Positions 1 to 7,545 are shown, numbered from the stretch's first letter. The stretch: DNA of 12,698 nt from Crocinitomicaceae bacterium (GCA_024643585.1 JAHEMP010000039.1:1-12698); one strand, 5' to 3'. Notes: generated by a model not told the origin, from the sequence alone. Translations and numbers: made by a program.

Positions 1-28
1 TTGAAAATTCAATTTTACCTAATTAAGA

Positions 29-48
29 TATCAACGCTTTATCAACGC
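29..48. repeat. Short tandem repeat after the amidase gene
   Basis: TATCAACGC occurs twice (29-37 and 40-48), 11 bases apart, just past the amidase stop codon at 56-58. It is not a hairpin and has no T-tract. An 11-base period equals about one helical turn and could seat a dimeric protein, but two copies are too few to claim this. Confidence 0.4.
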
Positions 49-55
49 GTTAAGT

Positions 56-958
56 TTATTTGGCTTTTTGAACTATCAAAGCGTCCGGATATCCACGCTT
101 GTGGACATTTTCTAATGCTTCTTTCGCTTCTGCTTTTGTTGAAAAATCCCCAGCATAGTATATGTACTTATAGGCATTGGTTGTGTTCAGTTCTTTTCTT
201 GTTATATCCAACTTTAAACGTTGGAAACTTTCATGTTTTGTGTCAATAACAGTTTTTGAGGACATTAATTGTATTGTGTAGCCAGATTTCTCTTTTTCTT
301 TTGAAAGGTTTACTTCTGGATGGTATTTTTGAATAGACGAACGCAAAGCTCTAAAAATTGCAGAAGCAATAATTTCTTGACCGTTTTTGCTGTTTAAATA
401 ATTTGCCTCTTTCGTATTGGTTAGAAATCCACATTCAACCAAAACACTTGTCATCTTAGTAAATTTTAATACTTGAATGGAATGTTCTCGATCATCGTTG
501 TTTTTTACGCCCCTTGAGGTTCTGCCTGCTCTAGAGGAAAACTGTTTTTCAATATCAAGTGCTAGCGAGTAGGATTGTTTTGCGGAAAAATCGTGAATAT
601 GACTTTCCGTTCCATAAACCGATTTTTCAGGGCTTCCGTTGCAATGTACACTTATGAAATAATCGACCGAATTGTTATTTGCCAATTCTACTCGTTCATC
701 CAAGGTAAGAAACTTGTCATCTTTGCGTGTATAGAGAACTTTAACGTTGTTCAAATACGTTTCAATGTAGCTCCCGAGATAATTGGCGATTAATAAGTTG
801 ATTTCTTTCTCCGTTTTGTGAGATTTAGAATGGCTTAAATGCCCAGGATCTTTCCCGCCGTGGCCCGCATCAATTACAACGGTTATTGATGTGGCCGTTT
901 TCATACCGGTACCAAAGACCAACAGACCAAAGCAGAATATCAAGACAACGAAACGCAT
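56..958 (-). CDS. Secreted N-acetylmuramoyl-L-alanine amidase (Amidase_3) with SPOR-like C-terminus
   Basis: Zinc amidase that should cut the bond between MurNAc and the stem peptide in periplasmic peptidoglycan, as AmiA/B/C do during cell separation. Residues 1-23 form a hydrophobic signal peptide. The catalytic domain spans about 25-210. Visible motifs are DAGHGGKDPG (zinc ligand H33), a TEKEIN segment with E50, SVHCN with H105, and VLVECGFLTN with the catalytic glutamate E175. Residues 226-298 look like a divergent SPOR domain (YTIQL start, then a second strand-helix-strand unit from about 264), which would target denuded septal glycans. The 300-residue length suits small Bacteroidota amidases of this type. 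The ATG lies four bases after a TAACTTTG promoter element, so that start is preferred. It lies downstream of uvrC in the same direction but has its own promoter. The amidase call is firm; the SPOR call is moderate. Confidence 0.93.
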   Translation of the reverse strand: MRFVVLIFCFGLLVFGTGMKTATSITVVIDAGHGGKDPGHLSHSKSHKTEKEINLLIANYLGSYIETYLNNVKVLYTRKDDKFLTLDERVELANNNSVDYFISVHCNGSPEKSVYGTESHIHDFSAKQSYSLALDIEKQFSSRAGRTSRGVKNNDDREHSIQVLKFTKMTSVLVECGFLTNTKEANYLNSKNGQEIIASAIFRALRSSIQKYHPEVNLSKEKEKSGYTIQLMSSKTVIDTKHESFQRLKLDITRKELNTTNAYKYIYYAGDFSTKAEAKEALENVHKRGYPDALIVQKAK

Positions 959-962
959 TTCG

Positions 963-995
963 CAAAGTTATGCTGATAAAAGCTATACTTTAAAG
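963..995 (-). promoter_or_regulatory. Bacteroidota-type promoter of the amidase gene, near-leaderless
   Basis: Read on the minus strand, TAACTTTG (970 down to 963) matches the TAnnTTTG -7 element exactly. A TTTA that could serve as the -33 element (TTTG consensus) sits at 995-992, with a 20-base spacer. Only CGAA separates the -7 element from the ATG at 958. If transcription starts about four bases past the element, as in Bacteroides, the mRNA would have essentially no leader. Transcription mapping would settle this. Confidence 0.6.
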
Positions 996-1034
996 GACAA
1001 GCGAGGTTTTTATTAAAATTGAATTGGGGAAAAA

Positions 1035-2834
1035 CTAAGGATGAAAATGGGAATAAACGATTTTTGCTTTTGAAGTGCCAACTGCTTTTGCCAGATTTTC
1101 GAAACTTGCATTTTTAATTCCATTTGTAGACTTGAAGTTTTGAAATAGAGATTGCTGAGTTTTGGGACCTATTCCTGAAATATCTAGAATTTCTGATTGC
1201 AAAGCTGCTTTGGACCTTCTATTTCTGTGGTGCGTTATTCCAAAACGATGCGCCTCATTTCGCATGTGCTGAATCACCTTTAAACTTTCAGAGCGTTTAT
1301 CAATATAAATAGGGTATTGATCCCCAGGGAAAAATATTTCTTCGAGACGTTTGGCTATGCCCACAATGACAATTTTTCCACGCAAACCCAAATCTTCAAT
1401 TGCTTTTAATGATGCGCTAAGTTGACCTTTGCCTCCGTCGATGACGATTAATTGAGGAAGTGACTGTTCTTCTTCCAATAGACGTTTGTACCTTCTGGTG
1501 ACCGCTTCGTACATAGATGCAAAATCATCGGGACCTACAACGGTTTTTATATTGAAATGGCGATAATCTTTTTTAGACGGCTTTGCATTTTTGAAGACTA
1601 CACATGCAGAAACTGGATTGGTGCCCTGGATATTGCTATTGTCAAAACATTCGATATGAATAGGCAAGGAGGGAACGCGAAAATCTTTTTGTATTTGAGC
1701 TAAGATTCGATCTTGATGTTTTTCTGGTGAAACTATTTTTTCTTGTTTTAATTTTTCAATTCTATAGTAAGTAGCATTGCGTATTGATAAATCGATCAAT
1801 TGCTTTTTGTCACCGCGTTGAGGAACAGTAAATTTTAATTCCTCAAATTGGAGATCCATTTCTTCTTGAATCAATATTTCTTTGGAATGACTATTAAACT
1901 TGTCTCTCAGTAATGGCAAAGCAAACCCAACAATATCAGATATTTGTTCGTCTAATTTTTTCTTTACCTCCACTGTGTAACCATGAATAATAGCACCGTT
2001 TTTAACAACCAAATAATTCACGAATGCTGATTTTTGGTCTTGCAAAACAGTGATTACGTCGCATTGGGCAATCGTTTGAGAAACAACCGCGGATTTGGAT
2101 TGGTAATTTTCGAGAAGGTTAAGCTGATTTTTAATCAATTGAGCCTCTTCAAATTCATAATTTGTGGCTAATTGTGTCATTTTAACTTTTAACTTTTTAA
2201 CAACAGGTGAAATGTTGCCTCCCAAGATGTTCTCAATTTGTTTGATATAGTCTTCGTATTGTTCTAATGTCTCTTCACCAATGCAAGGTCCTTTGCAATT
2301 CCCTATGTGGTATTCTAAACACACCTTGTATTTGTTTTCTGCTAATTTTTTTGGCCGTAAATCTAAATTGCAATTTCGCAAAGGGAAGGCTTCCTTTATC
2401 AGCTTCAAAAGGGTGTGCATGGCTTTGACGTTTGGGTAGGGACCTAAATATTTAGAGCCGTCTTTAATCTTTTGACGAGTTGGAAAAACTCTAGGGAATG
2501 GTTCTTTTTTTATGCAAATCCAAGGATAAGTTTTGTCATCCTTTAATTCAATATTGTATTTGGGTTGGTATTTTTTGATGAGGTTGTTTTCGAGAAGTAA
2601 GGCGTCGAGTTCTGTGTCAACAACAATATATTCTAGTCGCACGATTTGTCGAACCAAAATTCGTGTTTTCGCATATTCTTGGGTTTTAACAAAGTAAGAT
2701 TTTACTCTGCTTTTCAGGTTTTTTGCCTTGCCGACATAAATAATTGTGTCGTTTTTGTCAAAGTATTGATATATTCCTGGCGCATCTGGCAAGGTTTGTA
2801 ACTGCAAATTTAATTGAACTGAAATCTCTGACAT
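1035..2834 (-). CDS. uvrC: Excinuclease ABC subunit C (UvrC)
   Basis: Nuclease of UvrABC nucleotide excision repair; it cuts damaged DNA 3' and 5' of the lesion after UvrB loading. Numbered from the ATG at 2834 (599 residues), the GIY-YIG domain is at 14-95 (GIY at 20, YVG at 33, R43, E82). Four cysteines at 155, 172, 180 and 184 match the cluster that holds an iron-sulfur centre in UvrC proteins. The UvrB-binding UVR helix pair is at about 212-245. The RNase H-like 5' nuclease domain carries D398 (FDNS), D466 (VIDGGKGQ) and H529 (EAHRFG). A helix-hairpin-helix (DISGIGPKTQ) is at 551-597. The frame stays open to a TTG at 2867, but the -7 promoter element at 2847-2840 lies inside that extension, so the ATG at 2834 is chosen. 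Length and all catalytic residues are normal. Confidence 0.97.
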   Translation of the reverse strand: MSEISVQLNLQLQTLPDAPGIYQYFDKNDTIIYVGKAKNLKSRVKSYFVKTQEYAKTRILVRQIVRLEYIVVDTELDALLLENNLIKKYQPKYNIELKDDKTYPWICIKKEPFPRVFPTRQKIKDGSKYLGPYPNVKAMHTLLKLIKEAFPLRNCNLDLRPKKLAENKYKVCLEYHIGNCKGPCIGEETLEQYEDYIKQIENILGGNISPVVKKLKVKMTQLATNYEFEEAQLIKNQLNLLENYQSKSAVVSQTIAQCDVITVLQDQKSAFVNYLVVKNGAIIHGYTVEVKKKLDEQISDIVGFALPLLRDKFNSHSKEILIQEEMDLQFEELKFTVPQRGDKKQLIDLSIRNATYYRIEKLKQEKIVSPEKHQDRILAQIQKDFRVPSLPIHIECFDNSNIQGTNPVSACVVFKNAKPSKKDYRHFNIKTVVGPDDFASMYEAVTRRYKRLLEEEQSLPQLIVIDGGKGQLSASLKAIEDLGLRGKIVIVGIAKRLEEIFFPGDQYPIYIDKRSESLKVIQHMRNEAHRFGITHHRNRRSKAALQSEILDISGIGPKTQQSLFQNFKSTNGIKNASFENLAKAVGTSKAKIVYSHFHP

Positions 2835-2839
2835 CAATA

Positions 2840-2868
2840 CAAAAATAATCGAAAATATTGGCGCCAAA
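2840..2868 (-). promoter_or_regulatory. Promoter of uvrC, near-leaderless and touching the upstream terminator
   Basis: On the minus strand TATTTTTG (2847-2840) matches TAnnTTTG exactly. A TTTG at 2868-2865 stands 17 bases upstream, within the 17-23 range reported for Bacteroidota. The ATG follows the -7 element after five bases, giving a predicted leader of about two bases. The -33 TTTG is built from the last Ts of the OmpA-gene terminator tract. Confidence 0.6.
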
Positions 2869-2898
2869 AAAACCCTTTACCTTTTTCAAAGTAAAGAG
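2866..2898 (-). terminator. Intrinsic terminator after the OmpA lipoprotein gene
   Basis: Read on the minus strand, CTCTTTACTTT (2898-2888) pairs with AAGGTAAAGGG (2883-2873), giving an 11-bp stem with two G-U pairs and a GAAA loop. Seven Ts follow (2872-2866). It begins 29 bases past the stop codon at 2928. This is the classic factor-independent form and separates the lipoprotein gene from uvrC. Confidence 0.85.
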
Positions 2899-2927
2899 CT
2901 TTCTTGTCTAGTTGATATTTGGAGATA

Positions 2928-3890
2928 TTATTTTGAAATAATGTCGAAAAGTTCGTTTAAATTCGGTGATATAATAATTTCTATTCTTCTGTTTTTACCT
3001 TTGTCTTTAGGGTCTACAGGTAAATATTCAGAACGACCAGCAGGCATTAGTTTTGCTGGATCCATCGAAGAATTGGCCAACATAATCTGAACGACAGAAG
3101 TAGCTCGTAATACAGATAATTCCCAGTTGTTTTTAGGACTTGTCGCGCTATTCAGCTTGTCTGTATCTGTATGGCCTTCAACGATTATTTCTAAGTCTTT
3201 TTCGTTTTGAAGAACTTTTGCCAATTCGATTAGCGCCTTTTTTCCTTCAGCTTCCACATTGGTGCTGCCTGAGGCAAACAACAATTTGGCTTCTAAGCTT
3301 ACATAAATTTTACCTTGTTTTTGTACAACAGAAAGTCCTTGATTCTCAAAACCGATTAGTGCTTTTTGCACTCTATCCTTCAAATCTTTCTGAGCTTTAT
3401 CTTTTCGTGAAATCATTTCTTCTAACTCGTTTACACGAGCTTCTCTTTCTGCCAATAACTGTTCTTTCAAAGAAAGTTCTTTTTCTAGTGTGTTAAGAAC
3501 ATCTTGCTTTCTTTGCAATTCAAGATTTTTAGCTTCAAGATCCATTTGAAGTCCAGCGGTTGTTTTTTCACCTGATTTCCGATAGTTCTCGAATACTTTC
3601 TCCAATGCTTCGTTCTGCACGCTCATCTTGTCGTATTCTACTTGCAAAAGATCAAACTGTGATCTGAGTTTTGAATTTTCCTCTTTTAAACTGGCAACTT
3701 CTTTTACAAGAACAGTATACTTTGATTGACAATCTTTGGCTTGACCTTCAAAGTTGAGTGAAGAAGTTTTGTATTTATCCAGTTCTTCTGAACAAAGTTT
3801 CTCTTTTTCGACAAGGTCATTATATTTTTTTGCTGGCACGCAAGCAAATACAAGTACACTGCACATCAGAATAAAAAGACTGGTTTTCAT
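2928..3890 (-). CDS. Lipoprotein with long coiled coil and C-terminal OmpA peptidoglycan-binding domain
   Basis: Predicted outer-membrane lipoprotein that grips peptidoglycan, acting like Pal or OmpA as a tether. The signal peptide ends in a lipobox (LVFAC, lipidated C17). Residues about 22-175 are almost entirely charged or heptad-like (rich in K, E, L, Q), which predicts a long coiled-coil rod. The OmpA-like domain covers about 190-310. It carries EGHTDTD at 238-244, an N/W/ELS/R segment at 255-262, and KNRRIEI at 299-305, whose arginines and the preceding aspartates are the usual diaminopimelate-binding positions. A short tail follows. The start is the ATG that opens the signal peptide. 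It is divergent from the PpiD-like gene, and a terminator separates it from uvrC. A structural tether role is inference. No partner gene such as tolB lies beside it, so it should not be called pal. Confidence 0.9.
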   Translation of the reverse strand: MKTSLFILMCSVLVFACVPAKKYNDLVEKEKLCSEELDKYKTSSLNFEGQAKDCQSKYTVLVKEVASLKEENSKLRSQFDLLQVEYDKMSVQNEALEKVFENYRKSGEKTTAGLQMDLEAKNLELQRKQDVLNTLEKELSLKEQLLAEREARVNELEEMISRKDKAQKDLKDRVQKALIGFENQGLSVVQKQGKIYVSLEAKLLFASGSTNVEAEGKKALIELAKVLQNEKDLEIIVEGHTDTDKLNSATSPKNNWELSVLRATSVVQIMLANSSMDPAKLMPAGRSEYLPVDPKDKGKNRRIEIIISPNLNELFDIISK

Positions 3891-3955
3891 GCTTTCATAA
3901 CAATTTCTTCAAAAGTCGCACAAATAACAGGGTGTTTAGAATGGAAGTCGCCGCT

Positions 3956-3981
3956 TTTATCCACTAGTCAGCGTGGATAAA
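3956..3981. repeat. Perfect inverted repeat made of two DnaA-box-like octamers
   Basis: TTTATCCAC (3956-3964) is followed, after the eight bases TAGTCAGC, by its exact reverse complement GTGGATAAA (3973-3981). Each arm contains TTATCCAC, the first eight bases of the consensus DnaA box TTATCCACA; the ninth base is T in one box and G in the other. It could be a DnaA-binding operator or a hairpin in an RNA leader. No T-tract follows and the flanking genes diverge, so it is not a terminator. No further near-perfect boxes are seen in this gap, which argues against an origin. Confidence 0.65.
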
Positions 3982-4086
3982 GTAATTTTTCAATATAAAT
4001 GAAAATTTCAGATGGCAATTAATACCCTGAGTTGCCTAACACATTTGCTTAGTTTTGGTATAAATACTTGGAAACTTGCTTGTAAA

Positions 4087-4118
4087 TTTTTTAAAGTCAA
4101 TACATCTAATTATATTCG
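4087..4118 (+). promoter_or_regulatory. Candidate promoter of the PpiD-like gene
   Basis: TATATTCG at 4111-4118 matches the TAnnTTTG -7 element except for one base, with TTTT 20 bases upstream at 4087-4090 in place of the -33 TTTG. It would give a leader of about 18 bases, AT-rich and without a Shine-Dalgarno sequence, as is common in this phylum. Evidence is weaker than for the exact matches elsewhere. Confidence 0.35.
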
Positions 4119-4139
4119 CACCCTTAATTTTTACAACAA

Positions 4140-6344
4140 ATGGCTATTATAGGAAAAATACGCGAAAAATCTGCTCTTTTGGTGATTATCATTGGAATCG
4201 CTTTGCTTGCATTTATATTGGGTGACTGGAAAAGTTTTTCAGGAGGATCTGAAGATCAGTTTGGTTACGGAATGATTGACGGAGAGCGAGTTGAGTATTC
4301 AGAATACGAAGAGGCAGCGCAAAATTTTACTGAACAAGACAAAAACAATGCGCAGCAGCAGCAAAAAGAATTCACAACGAAAGACCAAGAGGCGTCCAAT
4401 GACAAAGCTTGGAATTACTTGGTTGAATCAACAGTAATTAACAAAGAAATTGAAGCTTTAGGCTTGAACGTTGGAAAAGCTGAATTTGACGCTTACCTTT
4501 TTGGACGAGATGGTTTTCAGGTAATGCCTGAATTAGCTCAGAACTTTACGGATTCGGCTACTGGGACTTTTAATGCAAAATTGCTTCAACAACGAATCGA
4601 ACAAATGGAAACTTCGAAAGAAGCGAAAGATAGAGATGCTTGGGAAGAGAGTAAAAAGTATTACACGGATAAAAGAAAACAAGAAAAGTATTTTTCTTTG
4701 TTACAGCAAGGTGTTTACGTAACTAAAGTTGAAGCAGAAGAAGATTATATCGCTCAAAAAGAGGTGAAAAGTGTTTCGTATGTTGTAAGACGTTTCACTG
4801 AAATTGCAGATGATAAAATCAAAATTACAGACGAAGAGGTTAAAGATTTTTATGACGAACATAAAAATGAAAAAATCTACGAGAACAAAATTGCAAGTCG
4901 TGAAATTCGTTATTTCGATGTTAGAATTGAACCTTCCCAGGAAGATATTAAGACATTTGACAAAACGTTATCGGAATTAAAAACAAAATTCGCGACAGTT
5001 TCAAATGACTCCGTTTTTGTGGTAAAAAATTCTGATTTCAAATACTACGCAAGCGGTAATCAAGCAACGTACAAACCAGAAGGTTCTGAGAAAGCAAGAC
5101 AAGGATTGACCTATCCTGTGGCTATGGATACTGTGTTTAAAACGGCGAAAGTTGGTCAAATTGTTGGGCCATACCAAGATAATGGAACTGTAAGAATTGC
5201 TAAAGTTCTAGGATTCAATACAAATGTTTTGAAAGCGCGTCACATCCTTTTGTCTGCGCCGAGAGCCGATTCTGCTAAAGTAGCAGTCGTTCGCAAAACA
5301 GCGGATAGCTTGGTTGCATTGATCAACAAGGACAATTTCGCGGAATATGTAACAAGATATACAGAAGATCCAGGTTCAAAAGAAACAGGCGGTGTGTATG
5401 AAAATTTCATGGACTATGAAATGGTGCCAGAGTTTTCAAAATTTGCTGTAGAGAAACCAATTGGAACAATTGGAGTTGTTCAAACTGATTTTGGTTTCCA
5501 TATCATGGAGGCTATGGACAGAAGTCCAGTGCGTTTCCCGATATTGGCAGTGGTTCAAAAAACATTGGCTCCAAGTGCAGAAACTGTTGCAGAAACTGAA
5601 ACGAAAGTGTATGATTTGCTTTACAAATTGGACGCACGTTTAAAATCGAAAAACGATTTAAAATCAAAGGTAGCGGCTTTTGATACGTTAGCAGCAAAAC
5701 TAAGCTATGTTGTTCGTCCGATTGTGATAACAGAAAACAAACCTGTTGTTTATGGTTTTAATACAACTTTTGCAGAGGATAAAGTGATTAAATTGGCATA
5801 CGACGAAGGGGTTGAATCTGGAATGCTTTGCAGTGCGCCGATAAAAGACAAAGATCGCTACGTGATTGCCATGGTTGCTTCTGTAAAAGAAAAAGGAGTT
5901 CCTTCTTTTGAAGATATGGAAACAACGGCTCGCGCTAAAGTTTTAGAAGAAAAGAAAGCAAAACAATTAATGAATTCTATGAGCGGCAAAGGCTCTTTGG
6001 ATGCAATGGCGAAGAAAGTAGGTGCACAAGTTTCAAAAGCTGAAGTTACTTTCTCATCACCTCAAATTGGAGAAGCTGGATTTGAGCCTGAGGTTGTTGG
6101 AGCAATATTCTCTGGCGTTAAAGACGGACAAAAATTAGTTCCATTGAAGGGTAAAAATGGCGTTTATGTTGTGCGAGTAGACAAAACAACGAAAGCACCA
6201 GCAACAGCTAGTTATAAAACAGAAACGGAAGTTTTGTTGACGACAAACAGACAATCTGCGGGTAATCTAGCAAGAGCAGCATTAATAGAAAAAGCAAACG
6301 TGATAGATAATCGACGATTCTTGAAAATTGGAATTAGAAGATAA
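4140..6344 (+). CDS. ppiD: Membrane-anchored periplasmic peptidyl-prolyl isomerase, PpiD/SurA type
   Basis: Periplasmic folding factor tied to the inner membrane; relatives hold newly exported proteins at the Sec exit, including outer-membrane proteins. The N-terminus is a short cytoplasmic stretch (MAIIGKIREK), then one membrane span at about 11-28, then a SurA/PpiD-type helical chaperone region to about 250. A parvulin rotamase domain lies at about 365-460, beginning KARHILLSAP and continuing through DPGSKETGG to TDFGFHIM. A second segment, about 470-734, resembles the degenerate C-terminal half of PpiD and includes another weak rotamase-like unit (about 645-690). At 734 residues it is longer than E. 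coli PpiD (623) but typical of Bacteroidota. The ATG is the only start that gives this N-terminus. It sits alone between a divergent gene and a terminator. PpiD-like is safer than strict orthology. Confidence 0.9.
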   Translation: MAIIGKIREKSALLVIIIGIALLAFILGDWKSFSGGSEDQFGYGMIDGERVEYSEYEEAAQNFTEQDKNNAQQQQKEFTTKDQEASNDKAWNYLVESTVINKEIEALGLNVGKAEFDAYLFGRDGFQVMPELAQNFTDSATGTFNAKLLQQRIEQMETSKEAKDRDAWEESKKYYTDKRKQEKYFSLLQQGVYVTKVEAEEDYIAQKEVKSVSYVVRRFTEIADDKIKITDEEVKDFYDEHKNEKIYENKIASREIRYFDVRIEPSQEDIKTFDKTLSELKTKFATVSNDSVFVVKNSDFKYYASGNQATYKPEGSEKARQGLTYPVAMDTVFKTAKVGQIVGPYQDNGTVRIAKVLGFNTNVLKARHILLSAPRADSAKVAVVRKTADSLVALINKDNFAEYVTRYTEDPGSKETGGVYENFMDYEMVPEFSKFAVEKPIGTIGVVQTDFGFHIMEAMDRSPVRFPILAVVQKTLAPSAETVAETETKVYDLLYKLDARLKSKNDLKSKVAAFDTLAAKLSYVVRPIVITENKPVVYGFNTTFAEDKVIKLAYDEGVESGMLCSAPIKDKDRYVIAMVASVKEKGVPSFEDMETTARAKVLEEKKAKQLMNSMSGKGSLDAMAKKVGAQVSKAEVTFSSPQIGEAGFEPEVVGAIFSGVKDGQKLVPLKGKNGVYVVRVDKTTKAPATASYKTETEVLLTTNRQSAGNLARAALIEKANVIDNRRFLKIGIRR

Positions 6345-6368
6345 TTCGTTCATTCATTAATAAAATTG

Positions 6369-6397
6369 AAGCCAGTGCATTTGTACTGGCTTTTTTT
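6369..6397 (+). terminator. Intrinsic terminator of the PpiD-like gene, overlapping the dprA stop codon
   Basis: AAGCCAGTGC (6369-6378) pairs with GTACTGGCTT (6383-6392), with one G-U pair and a four-base loop ATTT, and is followed by a run of Ts (6391-6397). The dprA stop codon, read on the minus strand, is 6398-6396, inside the T-run. The same hairpin could also act on dprA transcripts, whose tail would be TTCAATTTTA, a weaker T-tract. Confidence 0.88.
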
Positions 6398-7499
6398 ATG
6401 CGACTAAAATATATTTTTTACCAGGCAAGGCTTTTATCATGCCGCTCATTTCTAATTGAAATAAAATAACGCTGGTTTTTGAAATAGGCATTTGACTTCT
6501 ATGGGCCAGAGCATCCATGTGTTGCGCGCCTTCCGTTTGTAACAATTCTAACATGACTTTTTCGTCGTTGCTTAGCGAGTTGAATAATTTGTGTTGTACC
6601 GAAACTTTTTCTTTGGCAATTCCCCAATCCATCCATTTTAAGAATTGTTCCGGCCCAAGGTATAAATGGGCTTTTGAGTCTGATATTAGCTTGTTACAGC
6701 CTTCAGAATAAATTTGACCAAGGTTGCCCGGGACAGCGAAAACATCGCGACTATAATCGTTTGCTAGCTCCGCGGTTATTAGCGAACCTCCTCGACCTTT
6801 GCTTTCGACAACAATAGTCGCATCGCACATTCCGGCTACAATTCTATTTCGTCGAGGAAAATTTTCTCTGTCGGGTAAGGTTCCTGGCAGGAATTCTGTT
6901 AATAAGCCCCCATTTTCCATCATACGTGTGGCGGTTGTTTTATGAACACTTGGGTAAAGTCTGTCTAAACCGTGTCCCAAAACACCTATGGTTGGGACGT
7001 TGTATTTAACACAAAGTTGATGCACACAAATATCAATTCCATAGGCCATTCCACTAACAACCACTATGTTTTTGTCGATTAAAGAGTGAATTAGTTTCTC
7101 ACACATTTCACGACCATATTCAGTTGCGTTTCTAGTGCCGACAATTGCCACTGATCTTAATGGATTCAGATCCAGATTGCCTTGACCAAAAAGCAAGGTC
7201 GGTGCATCTTCACATTGTTTGAGACGACGAGGGTAATCTGAATCTTGAATGAAAAAGGACTTGACATTTTTATTTTCAACAAGGCGCATATATTTTTCCG
7301 CTTGCTTTAGGGCATTGGCCCTGTCCATTTGCCTTATTATTTTTTTTGATAAGCCAGTAAGTTGCTCCAATTCGCGCAATGATAGGTTGAAAAGCGAAGG
7401 AAGATCCGGTATTTTCGAAAGCAATAGACGAGCACGAATTGAGCCAATTCCTTGCAAAAATGAAATTGCAATTTGTAGTTGTAGTTGATGTGTATCCAC
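6396..7499 (-). CDS. dprA: DNA-processing protein DprA (Smf)
   Basis: Binds incoming single-stranded DNA during natural transformation and loads RecA; found even in bacteria not known to be competent. An N-terminal helix-hairpin-helix region covers about 5-55 (LQGIGSIRARLLL). The Rossmann-like core, about 75-285, shows IVGTRNATEYG at 119, SGMAYGID at 149, GLDRLYP at 177, FPRRNRIVAG at 214, GGSLITAELA at 237 and VFAVPG at 253. A winged-helix domain follows at 305-367. The start codon is GTG at 7499-7497. The frame is closed by a TAA 15 bases upstream of it, and the next ATG (residue 58) would remove the N-terminal domain. An out-of-frame ATG overlaps the GTG as ATGTG. It is divergent from kdsB and convergent with the PpiD-like gene. 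No other competence genes are in view. Confidence 0.96.
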   Translation of the reverse strand: MDTHQLQLQIAISFLQGIGSIRARLLLSKIPDLPSLFNLSLRELEQLTGLSKKIIRQMDRANALKQAEKYMRLVENKNVKSFFIQDSDYPRRLKQCEDAPTLLFGQGNLDLNPLRSVAIVGTRNATEYGREMCEKLIHSLIDKNIVVVSGMAYGIDICVHQLCVKYNVPTIGVLGHGLDRLYPSVHKTTATRMMENGGLLTEFLPGTLPDRENFPRRNRIVAGMCDATIVVESKGRGGSLITAELANDYSRDVFAVPGNLGQIYSEGCNKLISDSKAHLYLGPEQFLKWMDWGIAKEKVSVQHKLFNSLSNDEKVMLELLQTEGAQHMDALAHRSQMPISKTSVILFQLEMSGMIKALPGKKYILVA

Positions 7500-7545
7500 A
7501 TTTATTTTCTTTAGTTACTTAAATTTACGAATAAATATGACTTAT

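Larger units (their letters stand above)
3891..4139. other. Divergent intergenic region between OmpA lipoprotein and PpiD-like genes
   Basis: This 249-base gap should hold promoters for both flanking genes. I see a weak -7 candidate for the lipoprotein gene (GACTTTTG on the minus strand, 3917-3910), a candidate for the PpiD-like gene (TATATTCG at 4111-4118), and the inverted repeat at 3956-3981. I see no RNA gene. A 46-codon frame at 4012-4152 has nothing to support it. Confidence 0.6.

Noticed and set aside
94..112. TATCCAC and GTGGACA facing each other inside the amidase gene, like the repeat at 3956-3981
   Set aside because: The repeat has a mismatch, lies in coding sequence for conserved residues, and each arm fits the DnaA box poorly.
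1..1028. AAAATTGAATT-like stretches on opposite strands on both sides of the amidase gene, resembling terminal inverted repeats
   Set aside because: Only about 11 AT-rich bases, no target duplication and no transposase. The enclosed gene is a normal core gene.
2835..2867. TTG at 2867 as the start of uvrC, adding 11 residues
   Set aside because: The extension contains an exact -7 promoter element and the standard N-terminus begins at the ATG.
3941..3967. Eight-codon leader-peptide-like frame running into the inverted repeat
   Set aside because: Too short to judge, no regulatory codons in it, and no attenuator hairpin with a T-run follows.
4012..4152. A 46-codon open frame starting ATG that overlaps the first 13 bases of the PpiD-like gene in another frame
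   Set aside because: No ribosome site, no recognisable protein features, and the candidate promoter of the downstream gene lies inside it. AT-rich spacer DNA gives such frames by chance.
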